Source: Ancistrus triradiatus
Taxonomy: Eukaryota > Chordata > Actinopteri > Siluriformes > Loricariidae
NCBI GenBank assembly: GCA_025084515.1
Contig: JAJAGP010003160.1
Coordinates: 1 to 64,000, forward strand
Direction: 5' to 3'
Length of the DNA stretch: 64,000 nt
The notes beneath the pieces were generated by a model. It was not told where the DNA came from, made no database searches, and worked only from the letters and a program-made list of their open reading frames with translations. Within the stretch, counting starts at the first letter, position 1. Every line of letters begins with the position of its first letter. Made by a program: the position numbers and the translations under genes. Of this stretch, positions 12,838 through 24,378 are shown in pieces.

Positions 12838-13005
12838 TTTAATCTGTTTTTCTGTTTTACATTTTTACTTTTTTTCTGTTTACATTCTGTTCGTTTCTGT
12901 TTTACATTTTTTCTTTTTCTGTTTTACATTCTGTTTGTTTCTGTTTTACATTTTTACTTTTTTTCTGTTTTACATTCTGTTTGTTTCTGTTTTAAATTTT
13001 CACCA
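12838..13005. repeat. T-rich minisatellite
   Basis: Tandem copies of a roughly 35-60-bp unit made of 'ttctgttttacatt', 'tttttactttt' and 'ctgtttgtttctgtttta'. The Phe/Leu-rich open frames over it are by-products of its composition. Confidence 0.75.
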
Positions 13006-13150
13006 ATACTTGAATAAGGTGTAATCAAAAGCTAGTGACTACACACAGACAATGCACACAGATACGACCATTGTGTGGTTTTAAAACATCTTAATTTGTA
13101 ATATAGTTTATTTATTTAACATCACATCAGTTATTTCTGACATATATGTA

Positions 13151-14732
13151 CACTGGGGCAAAAAAGTATTTAGTCAGTCACTGATTGTGCAAGTTCTCCT
13201 ACTTAGAAAAATGAGAGAGGTCTGTAATTTTCACCATAGCTACACTTCCATTATGAGAGAACAAAAGTAGAAAAAAAAAATCCATGAATTCACATTTGTA
13301 TATTTTTTAAGAATTTAATGGGCAATTAATGGTGAAAATTAAGTATTTTGGGTCATAAATTGGTTTTCAACTCACTACTTTTGTACCTAAACCTTTGCTG
13401 CATGACAGAGGTCAACGTTTTCCCCTTTCCTCAGTCTTCACCAGGTTGGCACACCTGTAGCTGTATTTTTGGCCCATCCTCCAATGTAGATCTCATCTAG
13501 AGCAAGCGATGTTTTTGGGCCAACACAGACTTTCATCACTCCCTCCACACATTTTTCTATAGTGTTGAGGTATGGAGACTGGCTTAGGCCACTCCAGGAC
13601 CTTGAAATCTTTTTCCGGCGCCACTCCTTCGTTGCCCGAGTCTTGTGTTTGGGATCTTTGTCATGCTGGAAGACCCAGCCACGTTCCATCTTCAATGCTC
13701 TCACTGATGGAAGGAGGTTTTGGCTTAAAATCTCACGATACATGGCCCCGTTCATTCTTCCCTTAACACGGATCAGTCGTCCTGTTCCCTCTGCAGAAAA
13801 ACAGCCCCAAAGCATGATGTTTCCGCCCCCATGCTTCACAGTAGGTATGGCGCAACTCAGCATTCTTCTTCCTCCAAACATGGCGAGTTGAGTTTTTACC
13901 AAAAAGTTCTATTTTAGTTTAATCTGACCACATGATATTCTCCTAATCTTCTTCTGGATCATCCATATGCTCTCTGTCAAACTTCAGACGAGCCTGGACA
14001 TGTACTGGCTTAAACAGGGGGGCACGCCTGGCACTGGAGGACCTGAGTCCCTCTCGGCGTAGTGTGTTACTGATGGTAGCTTTGTTTCCTTTGGTCCCAG
14101 CTCTCTAGAGGTGATTCATCAGGTCCCTCTGTGTAATTCTGGGATTTTTGCTCACTGTTCTCATGATCATTTTGACCCAATGGGATGAGATTTTGCGTGG
14201 ACCCCCAGATCAAGGGAGATTATCAGTGGTCTTGTTTGTCTTACAATTGCTCCCACAGTTGATTTATTCACACCAACCTGCTTGCCCATTGTAGATTCAC
14301 TCTTCCCAGCCTGCTGCAGGTCTACAATTTTCTTCCTGGTGTCCTTCAACAGCTCTTTGACCTTGGTCATGGTTGAGTTTGGAGTCTGACTGTTTGAGGC
14401 TGTGGACAGGTGTCTTTTACACAGATAACGAGGTCAAACAGGTGCCAATAATACAGGTAAGGAGTGGAGGACAGAAGAGCTTCTTAAAGAAGAAGTTACA
14501 GGTCTGTGAGAGCCAGAAATTTTGCTTGTTTTTTGGGTGACCAAACACTTATTTTCCACCATGATTTACAATTAAATTCCTTAAAAATCCTACAATGTGA
14601 CTTCCTGGTTTTTTTTTTTTCTCTTTTTGTCGCTCAAGTTTAGCTATGATGAAAATTACAGACCTCTCTCATCTTTCTAAGTAGGAGAACTTGCAAAATC
14701 AGTGGCTGACTAAATACTTTTTTGCCCCACTG
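13151..14732 (-). mobile_element. Tc1-like transposon, family A
   Basis: Long terminal inverted repeats start 'cactggggcaaaaaagtatt' on the left and end 'tttttgccccactg' on the right, flanked by TA. Transposase remnants lie on the minus strand. The N-terminal helix-turn-helix ('KKIVDLQQAGKSESTMGKQ') is near 14330, the 'KHGGGNIMLWGCF' motif near 13830, and a damaged second catalytic block ('FQHDKDPKHKT') near 13660. Frames are broken, so it is inactive. Two more copies are at 25220-28865 and 31965-33732. Confidence 0.9.
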
Positions 14733-15348
14733 TATATACGTTTGCACTGTATGTGACACTTTTAAAGGCATTTGCAAAAAAGCCAAATCCACCCTGTCAA
14801 AACATATTGTAATTTAGGTTGACCAGAGTGACTTGCAGCAGCACGAGTAGATACATATTAGAGACGTTTTATCTGCTGACTTTTCAATGCTGCTTTTAAT
14901 CATTACAATAATAAATAGATTTTAAAGCATATACAGTCATGGTTTAAAGTGAGACTAAAACTGAATAGGAGCACTGCAAAAAACGTAATTTTATAGTTTA
15001 ACTTTTAATTAGTGATGAACACCAATGGTAGCACCAAAGCAATGAGGTACTAGGAAAAACCCTCTGGGAGTGGTTGCGTTTACTTGCACTGCCATTTGTG
15101 TTTCCTTAACAGATGCTTCTGACTGTCTTATTGCATCAGGCAGCCAGAACAGCATAATTAAGACTCCAGAGATCCAGCCCCACCCGCTCAGATTTACCAC
15201 TCTCCTTCATGTGTCATGGAGGCCATCGTGCTGTATTCCCTCCCACAATTCATCTGCTTCTGCTGCAATCACCTGTAATCCTTTCACAGACAACTTGCAT
15301 GGTGCTCCGTTGCATGGTTACCTAATGTGCTATGGCAGCCCCTAGAAA

Positions 15349-15350
<2 letters not shown>

Positions 15351-15392
<42 letters not shown>
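15351..15392. repeat. (CG)n/(CA)n microsatellite
   Basis: Short 'cgcgcgcg' followed by about 16 'ac' units. The surrounding 14740-16080 has no other recognisable gene. It is intergenic and includes the likely 3' flank of ppp1r15b. Confidence 0.9.
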
Positions 15393-15394
<2 letters not shown>

Positions 15395-16084
15395 CAATAA
15401 AGTAATTAATGCTAAGGCAGTTTATGCACTGTCAACCTTTGCCTTCTAGTATAGACCTTTCGTACACTAGAGTGTGCGTAATGGATCAGTAACAACTATT
15501 TAGCATGTTGTCCTTGAAAATAGGGACAGCATATTTTTCATAATAGGTATTACATCAAACTGCCTACGTAATTGCTTCTCTTTACACCATGCAGTCTATA
15601 CCTTACTGTTGTGTCAGGAGAGGTTTCTAACTGAATCCTTCTCAGGGGAGAGAGTTTCATCATGCCTTGTTTTTAACCCCTCTCGTTATGCAAAGTCTTG
15701 CAGGATTACTAAACTCTCCATATAAATGAATGCAAATGTACTGTTAAAAGAAACAAAAACATAGAATCAGTTTAAAACTTCTTTTGAAGAAACTATTTTA
15801 TTTTACATTTTATTCAAACAAATTTTAGTTGATCTTACTCAATTCCCCAGTAACATGAAAATGCACCATAAATAAAACACATTCTACTATAATTATTTCC
15901 TATGGTCATGGCTGAAAACTGCACTGCAATGTCATTAACATTGCTGCTCTGAGAAGTATTGTAAAGGAGATATCCATACTTTGTAGTATGAAGTTGAATG
16001 TGATCACAACACAGCACTGATCTCTTTCTGTTTAAAAGAAAGTTCATATTGTAGAGTATCAGCCAGGAGCTAATTATTTTCCAG

Positions 16085-16370
16085 GTTTGTTTTTTTTGTT
16101 TATTAGTGTTTATTTAATGTCAGATCAGCATCAATGGCTACATGCACCTTAGACACAAGGTTGTATCAACACACCAGTCATGGGCCAATTTAAAGTGACC
16201 AGTTAGCCTAATGCCTATCTTTGGAAAGTGGGACGAAACCCGAATACCCAGAGTAAAGCCACGCGGATGCGGGAAGACCACAAAGGTGGAGTCCGGGGTC
16301 GTGATCGAACCTAGGATCTCAGATCTGTGAGAAAACAGCACTAACCGCTGTATCATGTCGCCCTCATGTT
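16085..16370 (-). mobile_element. tRNA-derived SINE-like repeat
   Basis: On the minus strand it starts 'gagggcgacatgatacagcg' and has an RNA-polymerase-III B-box-like 'ggttcgatcac' near 16308. A homologous copy in plus orientation is at 31137-31440. It lies just downstream of ppp1r15b. Confidence 0.6.
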
Positions 16371-16414
16371 TGAAGTAATCCGGTTTTTATGTTTGTGGGC
16401 CCTAGCCTGTAATC

Positions 16415-19400
16415 CTAGGCTGAGAACTTATTTCTGTGTAACTGACTAAAACAATATCCAATGGCCTGCTCTGTTTCCAAAATTCTCCTCTGGAAGCGGT
16501 TCCGGTCACGAGCATACTCCTCCCACGGACCTTTACGGCATGCCTGAAGAGCGAATGACCAGGCTCGCATCTTGTGAACTTCAACAACTGGAGAAAATTT
16601 AACCTAGAAAAATAACAAATAGTCAATCAAATGTATGACTATAAACAGAACAGTTAATACAACATGGTAAAATGTTTTACTCTAATGCAATGGCTAACAC
16701 AAGGGCTGTATATGGTCATATAAAATAATTCATTCATGATTTAGATTACAATTAAGAACTAATTTGGTTGTTTTTAACAGAATCACATAGAACACAAAAC
16801 CCTTAGATTTTTTTATAGGAAACATGAAGATGGTGCAATATGTGAACTAAGAGAACTGATACTCTTGGTAAACAGGGTTAAACTAAGAGTTAACTAAGAG
16901 TTTCTAAAACAAAATAGAACAAAACTTTTCTGGTGTTTTTTCACTCCTCTACTGGACCAGATATACCAGAGATTTTTATACATCCCAGCATTATTTGCCT
17001 GACTACAAATCTACCTTGTAATCATATCAAAATCCATAATCATTGTTCATTTGAAGTGTGTATGGGCATTAATTAAAAGCTGTGAAAGTATGGGAAAATG
17101 CAAATAAAAAATAGACGCAGTGTTGCTTCCGTTGATGTTTATTTTATTGCATACATCCATTCCTGCATTTCAGGCCTGCTGCACATTCCAAAAAAAAGTT
17201 GGGAGGGTAAAGCATTTACCACTTTGTAATGTTGCTGTTCCATCTCACAACATTTAAAAGATGTTTTGGCACTGAGGATACCAAGCAATGTGTTTCACAT
17301 GTTATTTTGTCACATTCTTCCTACAATATCCTGCATTTGTGAATGTAACTCTGTATTGTAGTGCTTGATAAAGGTTTGAAAGGTTTGAAGGGAAGTAATC
17401 CCTTGTCCATGTGGTTCTATCAGCTATTGATGAATGGCGGTTCTTGCTGCAGTACTGTCTGAGGGATCAGAGGTCACACCTCTTCAGTTTAGCATTGTGG
17501 CCTTGCCCTATATGCACTGAAATTCCTCCAGATTCCTTGAATAGTTTAATGATATTATGCACTGGAGAGGGAGAAACATATAAATCCCCTTCCAATTTTT
17601 CTTTGAGGAACATTATTTTTAAACACTTTAAAAACACAATAATTCTCTTGCACATTGTTGACAAAGTCCCCTGTTCATCAAATGTCATCCATTTGAAATC
17701 ATTTACTTATTTATTTATTTACTTATTTATTTATACTCATTACTAGGCATAAATTGCTCCCATACCAACTTTTTTTGGAGTGTGTTGCAGGCCCAAAATA
17801 CAGGTATTGATGTTTATTAACAAATAAAGTTGACCAGAAAGAAATCATGAAATCATTGGGTTCATACTGTCTGCAATGAAAAAAGTCAAAGTATATGTAA
17901 GTAACAATGTAAGGTTTTTTTTATGTTGTTTTTTTTTTGTTTTTGCCCATTTTGAGGTTGTAAGTAATTGGCAGTGTTATATTGGTATAGGCTATATTTG
18001 AATAAGTGTTAGCTTTTCAAACTAATAAATAATATTGAACTTACAATGTTACCATGATTGATCAAATTCCTAAATTAACAGAAGAATGATTTTTGTTTTC
18101 ACTTGCATGATATTTGACTATATTAATTATCAATCCAAAACTAACAGCGATATGCCTAAATATGGTTAGCTGCGATGAGAGCATTTTGATGTCACCAAAT
18201 CACCAAATCTACAATTAGCTGTCACTTCCAACCCAACAGAAATACCAGTTCAATTTACACTACAAAGGATCATAATACGAAATATGCTCCACATGCTCAG
18301 GGAGCCTGGTTTGATTTTCCAGTAGGACAATGACTAAATACACACAGTAAAATCAACATAGTTTTATGATTTTACCAATCAAAATTTTGACATGCCCATC
18401 GTAGTCCCCTGAGTTAAACCCCATTAAAATCCTGTGGTTAGTTATAGAGCAGTCTACACAAGGTAGCACCTATTTTTCTTAAAATAATTTGACAGATTCA
18501 ATACGGAGACATTGCCTCACATTGTAGATTGCACAAAATTTCAAAAGTAAATGCTGAGGTGGTAACAATTGTGAATATGGACTTTAAATGTTATATTCAG
18601 TCTGATATTTGCAGAAGACAGGCTTACTAAATAGACAGAATGTCCATATGCCAAAGCTTAATTTTTCCAATATGCTATGTTCAGCAGATAAACAACGTCA
18701 CCTAAATTGTGCAGACATTATATTTGTTTTTGGTAGAGCTCTTTCTGTAACTTCTTTTCATGTATAAAATACACAGATAGGCTACTTTATTCAAAACTTC
18801 ATTCTAATACTTTTACCCCTTTGATCTTTGAACACTCTTAAAACTTTGCCACATAAATTAAAAAGGAATATAGTTTGAAGAGTTTCTAGTTCATCAAAAG
18901 TTATTTGAAATACGGAAGCCTAATGTGTGCCAAGAAAACATTTCCCACATCCTTAGACATCCAAGTCAAACTTTTGACACAGGGTAAGTTGGTTTTGTGG
19001 ATTAACACTGTTCATGGCAGTTCATGGCCCTAACATCTGCATGTCTTAGCAAAAATTGAGATTCATCAGAGCAGGCAATATTTTCTTCAACTGTCCAGTT
19101 TTACTAAACGTGCCCAATTGAGCCTCAGATTCCTGTTACTTGCTGACAGGAGTGAAACCTGATGCAAGGTGTTGTAAATTATGTAAATATGATTGGCTAG
19201 TTTGTTAAATGCATGACCTACCAGTAGATGTTCCTAATCAAGTTTTCAGTATGTGTATAGATGTGTATCCAAAGATTAAAGTGTAATACTTATATTTACC
19301 CTTTTAATGGTAGGGATCTCCTGCTTTGTGCTGCCGGATTTTGCTACAGGCCTTTTCCAGGGCACTGTATTTGGCTTCTCCACACAGAGCTGAGGACATC

Positions 19401-22400
19401 GATGACTGATAACTCGTTTTGGCATTAAGCTTGGCTTCACGCATCTGGCAACTGTTGAGTCTTTCGATTTTTTAAGACTTTGTTCAGGCAATCCTTCAAT
19501 GATACACACTGAGCTCTTGAGAGGAGCTCTGAAGTTCAAAGGATGGTAGGGATCATCATCCCGAGACAGAGACTTCCACAACACCTCCTCATCATCTTCT
19601 AAGTTTATGGGATCAGTGTTGCCTTGCTCACTAGAATCTGAGTAGGAGCACTCACCAGAGTGTGACGACATATACTTAGTACTTTGTTGGTTAGACACTG
19701 CACTGGACAGACATGCTGTGAAATGCAGTGGGTGGTACGGATCATTGGATCGGGTAAGAATATCCCAGAGTCCATCATTGTCAAGCCGTTCACCATCCAC
19801 ACAGGAACCATCAGAGCTGCCCCAGCTAAGATCACTGTCTGAAGTTTGACCACTGATCTTTAAACTAGACAAATTATGTTTTACACCTGAAGAAGGATCA
19901 GCTTGTGTTTGAATCTCATTAATATTATAAATCGATACACATTCTGTAAAACTAACAACATCCTTACATCTACTTTCTGAACGTGTATGAAAATTCCAGT
20001 CAAAACTATGTTTCCAGCCATATTGTTCTTCATCCACATGGCACATGAAATCATCTACCAGTGAGCAGCAGATATTGTCGCTCACCAGACTTGACAGAAC
20101 AGACTTGGAGTGGGATGTTATGTCAAAAGGATCCTTGTTAAATTTCGAAAGTGAATTTGGGGCTGCAACCACAACATTTTTCTTGCTTTTGAACAGTGTT
20201 GACAGAAGAAAACCATCTGCTGGTTCCTCAGTGGCATTCTTCAATTGCTGAATGTGTTCTCCAGTATCATCTGTGATACGCAGGTGAACCTCAAACCTAA
20301 ACATCTGGAAAACTAAGGAAACAAAGAGAAGAACCACAAATAAGAATGGATGGATAACGTAACCTCTGCAGGATACAAACTTAACTCTCTTTGCTGGCCA
20401 TAGAAAATGTTTAGATTTCTATCAAAATTATTGTTACTAACTACAAACAGATAACCCTGACTTTTCCACATGCATGTGTATTTTCATATTTCTCAATATG
20501 TTTCCAATAAAAAACTGCAGTATTTACATTTATTTTTAGTTTTGGCAGATGTTTTCTTCTGTCAACACTGTTCAAAAGCAAGAAAAATGTTGTGGTTGCA
20601 GCCCCAAGTTATCACTTTAACCGGCCTACAATAACTGATACAGAACTATTTGCACCATATCACTTTAACCAGCCTTCAAGCTGAATACCTCTTTTATTTG
20701 CACTCTTTTATTTGCACTATTGTCCTTTTATACTAGTCCTGATTGCACTGGTACTGTCTCTCCCATCTTTTCAGCACAACTGTAACATGACCACTGTTTA
20801 CACATCATGTCTGCATTTGTTCATGTCTGTAGTGTCTTTTCTTTTCTGTTAAATGTTAATTGTCATATATTATATTCTTAGTTTAGTTCACTTAGTTTAG
20901 TTTAACCATCTTTAATATTTATTATTTTTGTGTAACTTGGGTGAGAGAGTAACGTACTTTCGATTCTCTGTATGTCTTGGATATATGCAGAATTGACAAT
21001 AAAAACTACTTGACTTGACTTGACTTGATGTTGTTTCAGGATTTTTTTGTTTGTTTGTTCATTTATAAAAATCAACAAAACGTAATTTGACCTATCAATC
21101 TACACTCATTTTACATTTACATCATTTAGCAGAAGCATCCAGAGTGACTTACAAATGGTGCAGTCTTACAGTTCTAGCAATTGTTAAGGATTAAGGCTTT
21201 TGCTCAAGAACCAAACAGTGGCAGCTTCACAGAGGTGGGCTATAGAACCCTGGACCTGCTGACCAGAGTCCAGTACCTTAACCGCTGGGTTTCCTAACCT
21301 GTGGTCTAACAGTTTAGCTTTAGTCACATTGTTTTTATGATGATGACGATGCTGATTTATTATTGTTAATTATTACCATTTATGATGTTCATGTTCTGTG
21401 CCGAGGTCTGTGGCATTTGTCATATTTACAAAATGGATTCACCGCTTTTAAAAGGTTAAGAGCCACTGACAGAGCAAGACACTACAGGTAGAAAACGACT
21501 CTGGCCATATTACTGATATTTCAGATTTTTTAGGAGGATCTGTAACATGTCTTCTTTTTGTCTAGTGACAATAAAAATGTCAAACCTCAATAGAACTATT
21601 TCTAGATCAGTGTTTTGGGATCAGGGATTCTTAGCTCTGTAGACAGATGACAACTCTGTCACTACTTTACGTCATAAGCCAATTCCAGGAAAAGCTTACC
21701 TCTGCAATATAGCCTTTTTTAAATAACTTGTAATTGTTTCCTTAATTCAACAAGGGAAATATAAAAAATCTTCTCATGTAACGAAATCTATAGAGCTTTC
21801 CATAACGAAGCATTGTCTCAAAGCAGCTTTGTAAATACATAGACACCACAGCCCCAATTGAGCAAGCCTCTTTGGGTAGTCTAGATGTTATATGTAAGAA
21901 TTAAAATGAAATAAAATAATACATTTATAATAGTATTTTAAATACACAGCAGCTAATTAGAATAATTGGAGGATACAATAAAAAGGAACATATAACAAAT
22001 CTGATATAATAGAGTATAGCCTAATAAGACACAATACAATATTATGATGAATATAAACTTAATACAATATTTAACAAACACTTATATATGTGGTATTATA
22101 GATTAATAAAACAGAAAAGAGTAAAAGTGTGTATTTGTATAAATATATGTAATGTTTAATTCTAGTTTTAATACAATCACGAGCTCTTGCTCTAATAACG
22201 TTAGATTATCTACCTTAAAATTCAGAAAATGTTTCATTGATCTGTAGTTGGTTTTGCTTACCTGACGTTAAGCTGTAACAGATGACCTGAAGCAATAAGC
22301 AAAAGTTCTCCCACAGCACGGTCAGAATCTGTTTGGTCCACGGTAAGAGAGTCAAGCCGCTGTGGCTGAAACGCTGTAGCGCGCGCCGCTCTTTCGACGT

Positions 22401-22418
22401 TCCCTCCAAGCTTTCCAT
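16415..22418 (-). CDS. ppp1r15b: PPP1R15B-type eIF2-alpha phosphatase regulatory subunit
   Basis: Coding exons (minus strand) are 22418-22262, 20312-19300 and 16603-16415, giving 452 aa with all phases closing. PPP1R15 proteins tether protein phosphatase 1 to the ER and direct it to eIF2-alpha, ending translational arrest. Residues 27-52 are hydrophobic and amphipathic, suiting the known ER anchor. Two repeats, 'LWDILTRSNDPYHPLHF' (234-250) and 'LWKSLSRDDDPYHPLNF' (297-313), match the family's LW..DPYxPxNF repeats. The PP1-binding RVKF motif (390-393) spans the last exon junction. It is followed by the conserved 'KGPWEEYARDRNRF' (414-427), whose C-terminal block resembles PPP1R15B more than PPP1R15A. 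The protein is shorter than human PPP1R15B (about 713 aa). I chose the start because it is the first ATG in frame; two upstream ORFs precede it. Introns hold transposon fragments. Confidence 0.92.
17082..17830. repeat. Diverged interspersed repeat in ppp1r15b intron 2
   Basis: The stretch contains phrases common to a fish DNA-element family ('gcacattccaaaaaaaagttg', 'actttttttggagtgtgttg' near the far end). The ends look roughly complementary. No intact ORF. Assignment to a family is uncertain. Confidence 0.35.
18290..18480 (+). mobile_element. Tc1-like transposase C-terminal fragment
   Basis: A decayed reading resembles the end of a Tc1 transposase: a 'CCAGTAGGACAATGAC' block equivalent to QDND, and a later 'SPELNPIKILW'-like stretch near 18405-18440. 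No ends are visible. Confidence 0.45.
19020..19185 (-). mobile_element. Tc1-like (family E) transposase fragment
   Basis: 'cttcaactgtccagttttac', then 'cagattcctgttacttgctg' and 'acaggagtgaaacc' match the same part of the family found at 48438-49171 ('cctgttcttagctgacagga'). An isolated fragment in an intron. Confidence 0.5.
20545..21030 (+). mobile_element. LINE 3' end fused to a ppp1r15b exon-2 copy
   Basis: 20610-21030 is a 5'-truncated LINE 3' end that finishes 'aataaaaactacttgacttg' with tandem 'acttg' units. Joined to its 5' side, 20545-20607 is an mRNA-sense copy of ppp1r15b exon 2 (the reverse complement of 20157-20219, differing by about one indel). The chimera sits in ppp1r15b intron 1 in the orientation opposite to the gene. 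Confidence 0.75.
21108..21297. repeat. Fish interspersed repeat ('atttagcagacgc' type)
   Basis: It runs from 'ttacatttacatcatttagc' through 'agagtgacttacaa' to 'agtaccttaaccgctggg'. A second copy is at 32354-32548. It is common in fish genomes; I am not sure of its class. Confidence 0.65.
21300..22200. other. ppp1r15b intron 1, AT-rich, no gene seen
   Basis: Apart from a short 'gcattgtctcaaagcagctt' LINE-tail remnant near 21810-21860, I see only AT-rich intron sequence with no conserved open frame. Confidence 0.5.
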
Positions 22419-22423
22419 CGATT

Positions 22424-22535
22424 TCAGGCGATAGCAAAAACGTCAAGTATTGCGATATATGTCAAGTATTCCGTGTCCCACTGAGCTTGCTTTACAGTAA
22501 CAAGTCTTCTGATTTCCACCATGCAACAAACACAT
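22424..22535 (-). promoter_or_regulatory. Two upstream ORFs in the ppp1r15b leader
   Basis: uORF1 is 22535-22443 (ATG, 30 codons, TGA), with A at -3. uORF2 is 22522-22424 (ATG, 32 codons, TGA) in another frame, ending 6 bases before the main ATG at 22418. Translational control by upstream ORFs is known for PPP1R15 genes when eIF2-alpha is phosphorylated. That the transcript starts upstream of 22535 is inferred, not seen. Confidence 0.5.
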
Positions 22536-22683
22536 TTTCACACGAGAGGTGAAGTAAAATTAACTTTCACCAAGAATGTATGCTGCCATTTATTAACGTC
22601 TTTTCTTAACTGCCTAGGCAAACGCGTGAAACATGGCTCGGACTACAGACTCGGACTCATATAAACAGTTCCCGTTAGGAGCT

Positions 22684-22740
22684 TGATTGGATCACTGTAG
22701 CGTCATTCACGGTGAGATTTGCTGAGTAACCCCGCCCATT
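22684..22740 (-). promoter_or_regulatory. Probable ppp1r15b promoter elements
   Basis: On the minus strand there is a CCAAT box ('ccaat', 22690-22686), a CRE-like half-site ('tgacg', about 22705-22701) and a GC box (plus strand 'ccccgccc' near 22730). They lie about 270-320 bp upstream of the start codon. There is no obvious TATA box. Placement is by motif only. Confidence 0.4.
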
Positions 22741-23270
22741 AACTACCCGTCACTGTTAAGGTACTAGAGACAAATCCTTGAGCCTCTGAAACTGCAGAAC
22801 CGACGTGAAATAGAAGTACAAAATCGGCAGATATGTCACGTCATTCATCAGTTATACGTTACCGTTCCCTCCACAATCAGGGTCAGCCCTGGTAAAAATG
22901 AGTACAAATTATTTTTAAAAATGCCTTTTTGGTGAATGAATTTAATCTGAAAAATTAGAAAAATCCAACCTTTTAGCTGAAGCTAATAGGATACTAATAG
23001 GATACTCTCTCTAATCTAATACATTTTTAGCAATGTACGGAGCCAGCAAGGAAAAGGGAAAGGGATTTTTTGCGATGAGCTCAAAAATCCATGACCATTT
23101 CATAATTTTGTCAGTCTACAACTTACTCATCAACATGGTATTATTCTATATCAAAATTTAAGTTAAATAATCATTTAAAACACAGACATACCTGTTGCAA
23201 CACCTGAAAACTATGACTTGCAAGTAAAGCTTACATAATCAAAATTTTCACTATGCACACTCATCTATAA

Positions 23271-24175
23271 GGCTATGTCCACACGTACACGGGTATTTTC
23301 TAAAACGGGGGTTTTCAAATTCGTTTATAAAAAACATCGCGTCCACACAAGCACTGTTTAAACAAAAAACTTCGTCCACATGAAAACGCAAAAACGCACA
23401 AAGTCGCTGTCAAGAGCAGTGCCAAACCAGCAGTCATAGGCTATATGCCGGCGAAGCAGCTCACTCAACGACAACAGCAACGTCCTATGCATACGAACAT
23501 TTTCTCGCCATTCTTCTTCAACAACCACTTCGTTTTCAAAGCTGTCCCACCAACGAGAGGTCCGATATATAATGTATATATATTTTTTAGATTAGATTCA
23601 ACTGTATTGTCATTACACATGTACAAGTACAGCGCAACGAAATGTAGTTTAACATCTAACAAGAAGTGCAATAAGCAGCAATGTGTCGGAATGTACAATA
23701 TTGTCCACATGTACAATAAATTAGAATATATATAAATCGGCTCACAATCAGGAACCGGCTCCCGTCGTTGATTTCAAAGAGCCGACTCTTAGAGCCGAAT
23801 CGGTCGCGACCGACACATCACTGATGGATACAGTAGTGACCTCCGTAGCGCATTCTGACGCCTCTGTTCTTCAGTGTAATGAAAAAGTAATAATTGTAAA
23901 TGTATTTGTAGATTTCTAACAAGTTCGGCCAGCAGTGTTACAGCTGGCACTATTTTGGCTACGTCCGCTATTGCACAAAATCGCCTCATGTAAACAAAGG
24001 AGATAACGGCGCACAAAGTGACGTTACAAGCAAAAAACTCCGTTTTCCCAGTCCACACTGAAAATCTTCACCTTGGAAGGAGTTTTCCAAAAAGTCCGTT
24101 TTCGTGTGGACGAACGGTCAAAACGCATAGCAAAGCTACGTTTTTAAAAATACCCGTGTTCGTGTGGACGGGGCC
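23271..24175. mobile_element. Non-autonomous DNA transposon with 37-bp inverted repeats
   Basis: The left end 'ggctatgtccacacgtacac' plus 'gggtattttctaaaacg' is an imperfect complement of the right end ('cgtttttaaaaatacccg' then 'tgttcgtgtggacggggcc'). There is no transposase ORF. A LINE 3' fragment (about 23585-23720, 'caactgtattgtcattacac') is nested inside in minus orientation. It lies between the 3' end of the paracaspase gene and ppp1r15b. Confidence 0.75.
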
Positions 24176-24279
24176 TAAATCACACAAAAATAAACAGATT
24201 CATGGGTGAATGTATACATGTGTTTAATTTGAAAGTCACTGATGAATTTTTAAACATTTAGCCCTTTCACAGGGGTTCA

Positions 24280-24285
24280 TTTATT
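24280..24285 (-). terminator. Poly(A) signal of the paracaspase gene
   Basis: AATAAA on the minus strand, about 95 bases after the stop codon at 24379. Confidence 0.55.
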
Positions 24286-24378
24286 TTTCCAAGTCTGCAC
24301 TTTAACCCTAGAAAAATTACAATTCTTTGCCCCACAGATATATAAAGCTATACGCACTGAACTTAAAATGACTGTATT

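Noticed and set aside
12763..13024. Phe/Leu-rich possible membrane protein
   Set aside because: It is a T-rich minisatellite with the same look in two frames.
16415..22418. PPP1R15A (GADD34) as identity
   Set aside because: The C-terminal block 'RFQRRILETEQAIGYC' and the paired DPYHP repeats fit PPP1R15B better. The distinction still deserves a tree.
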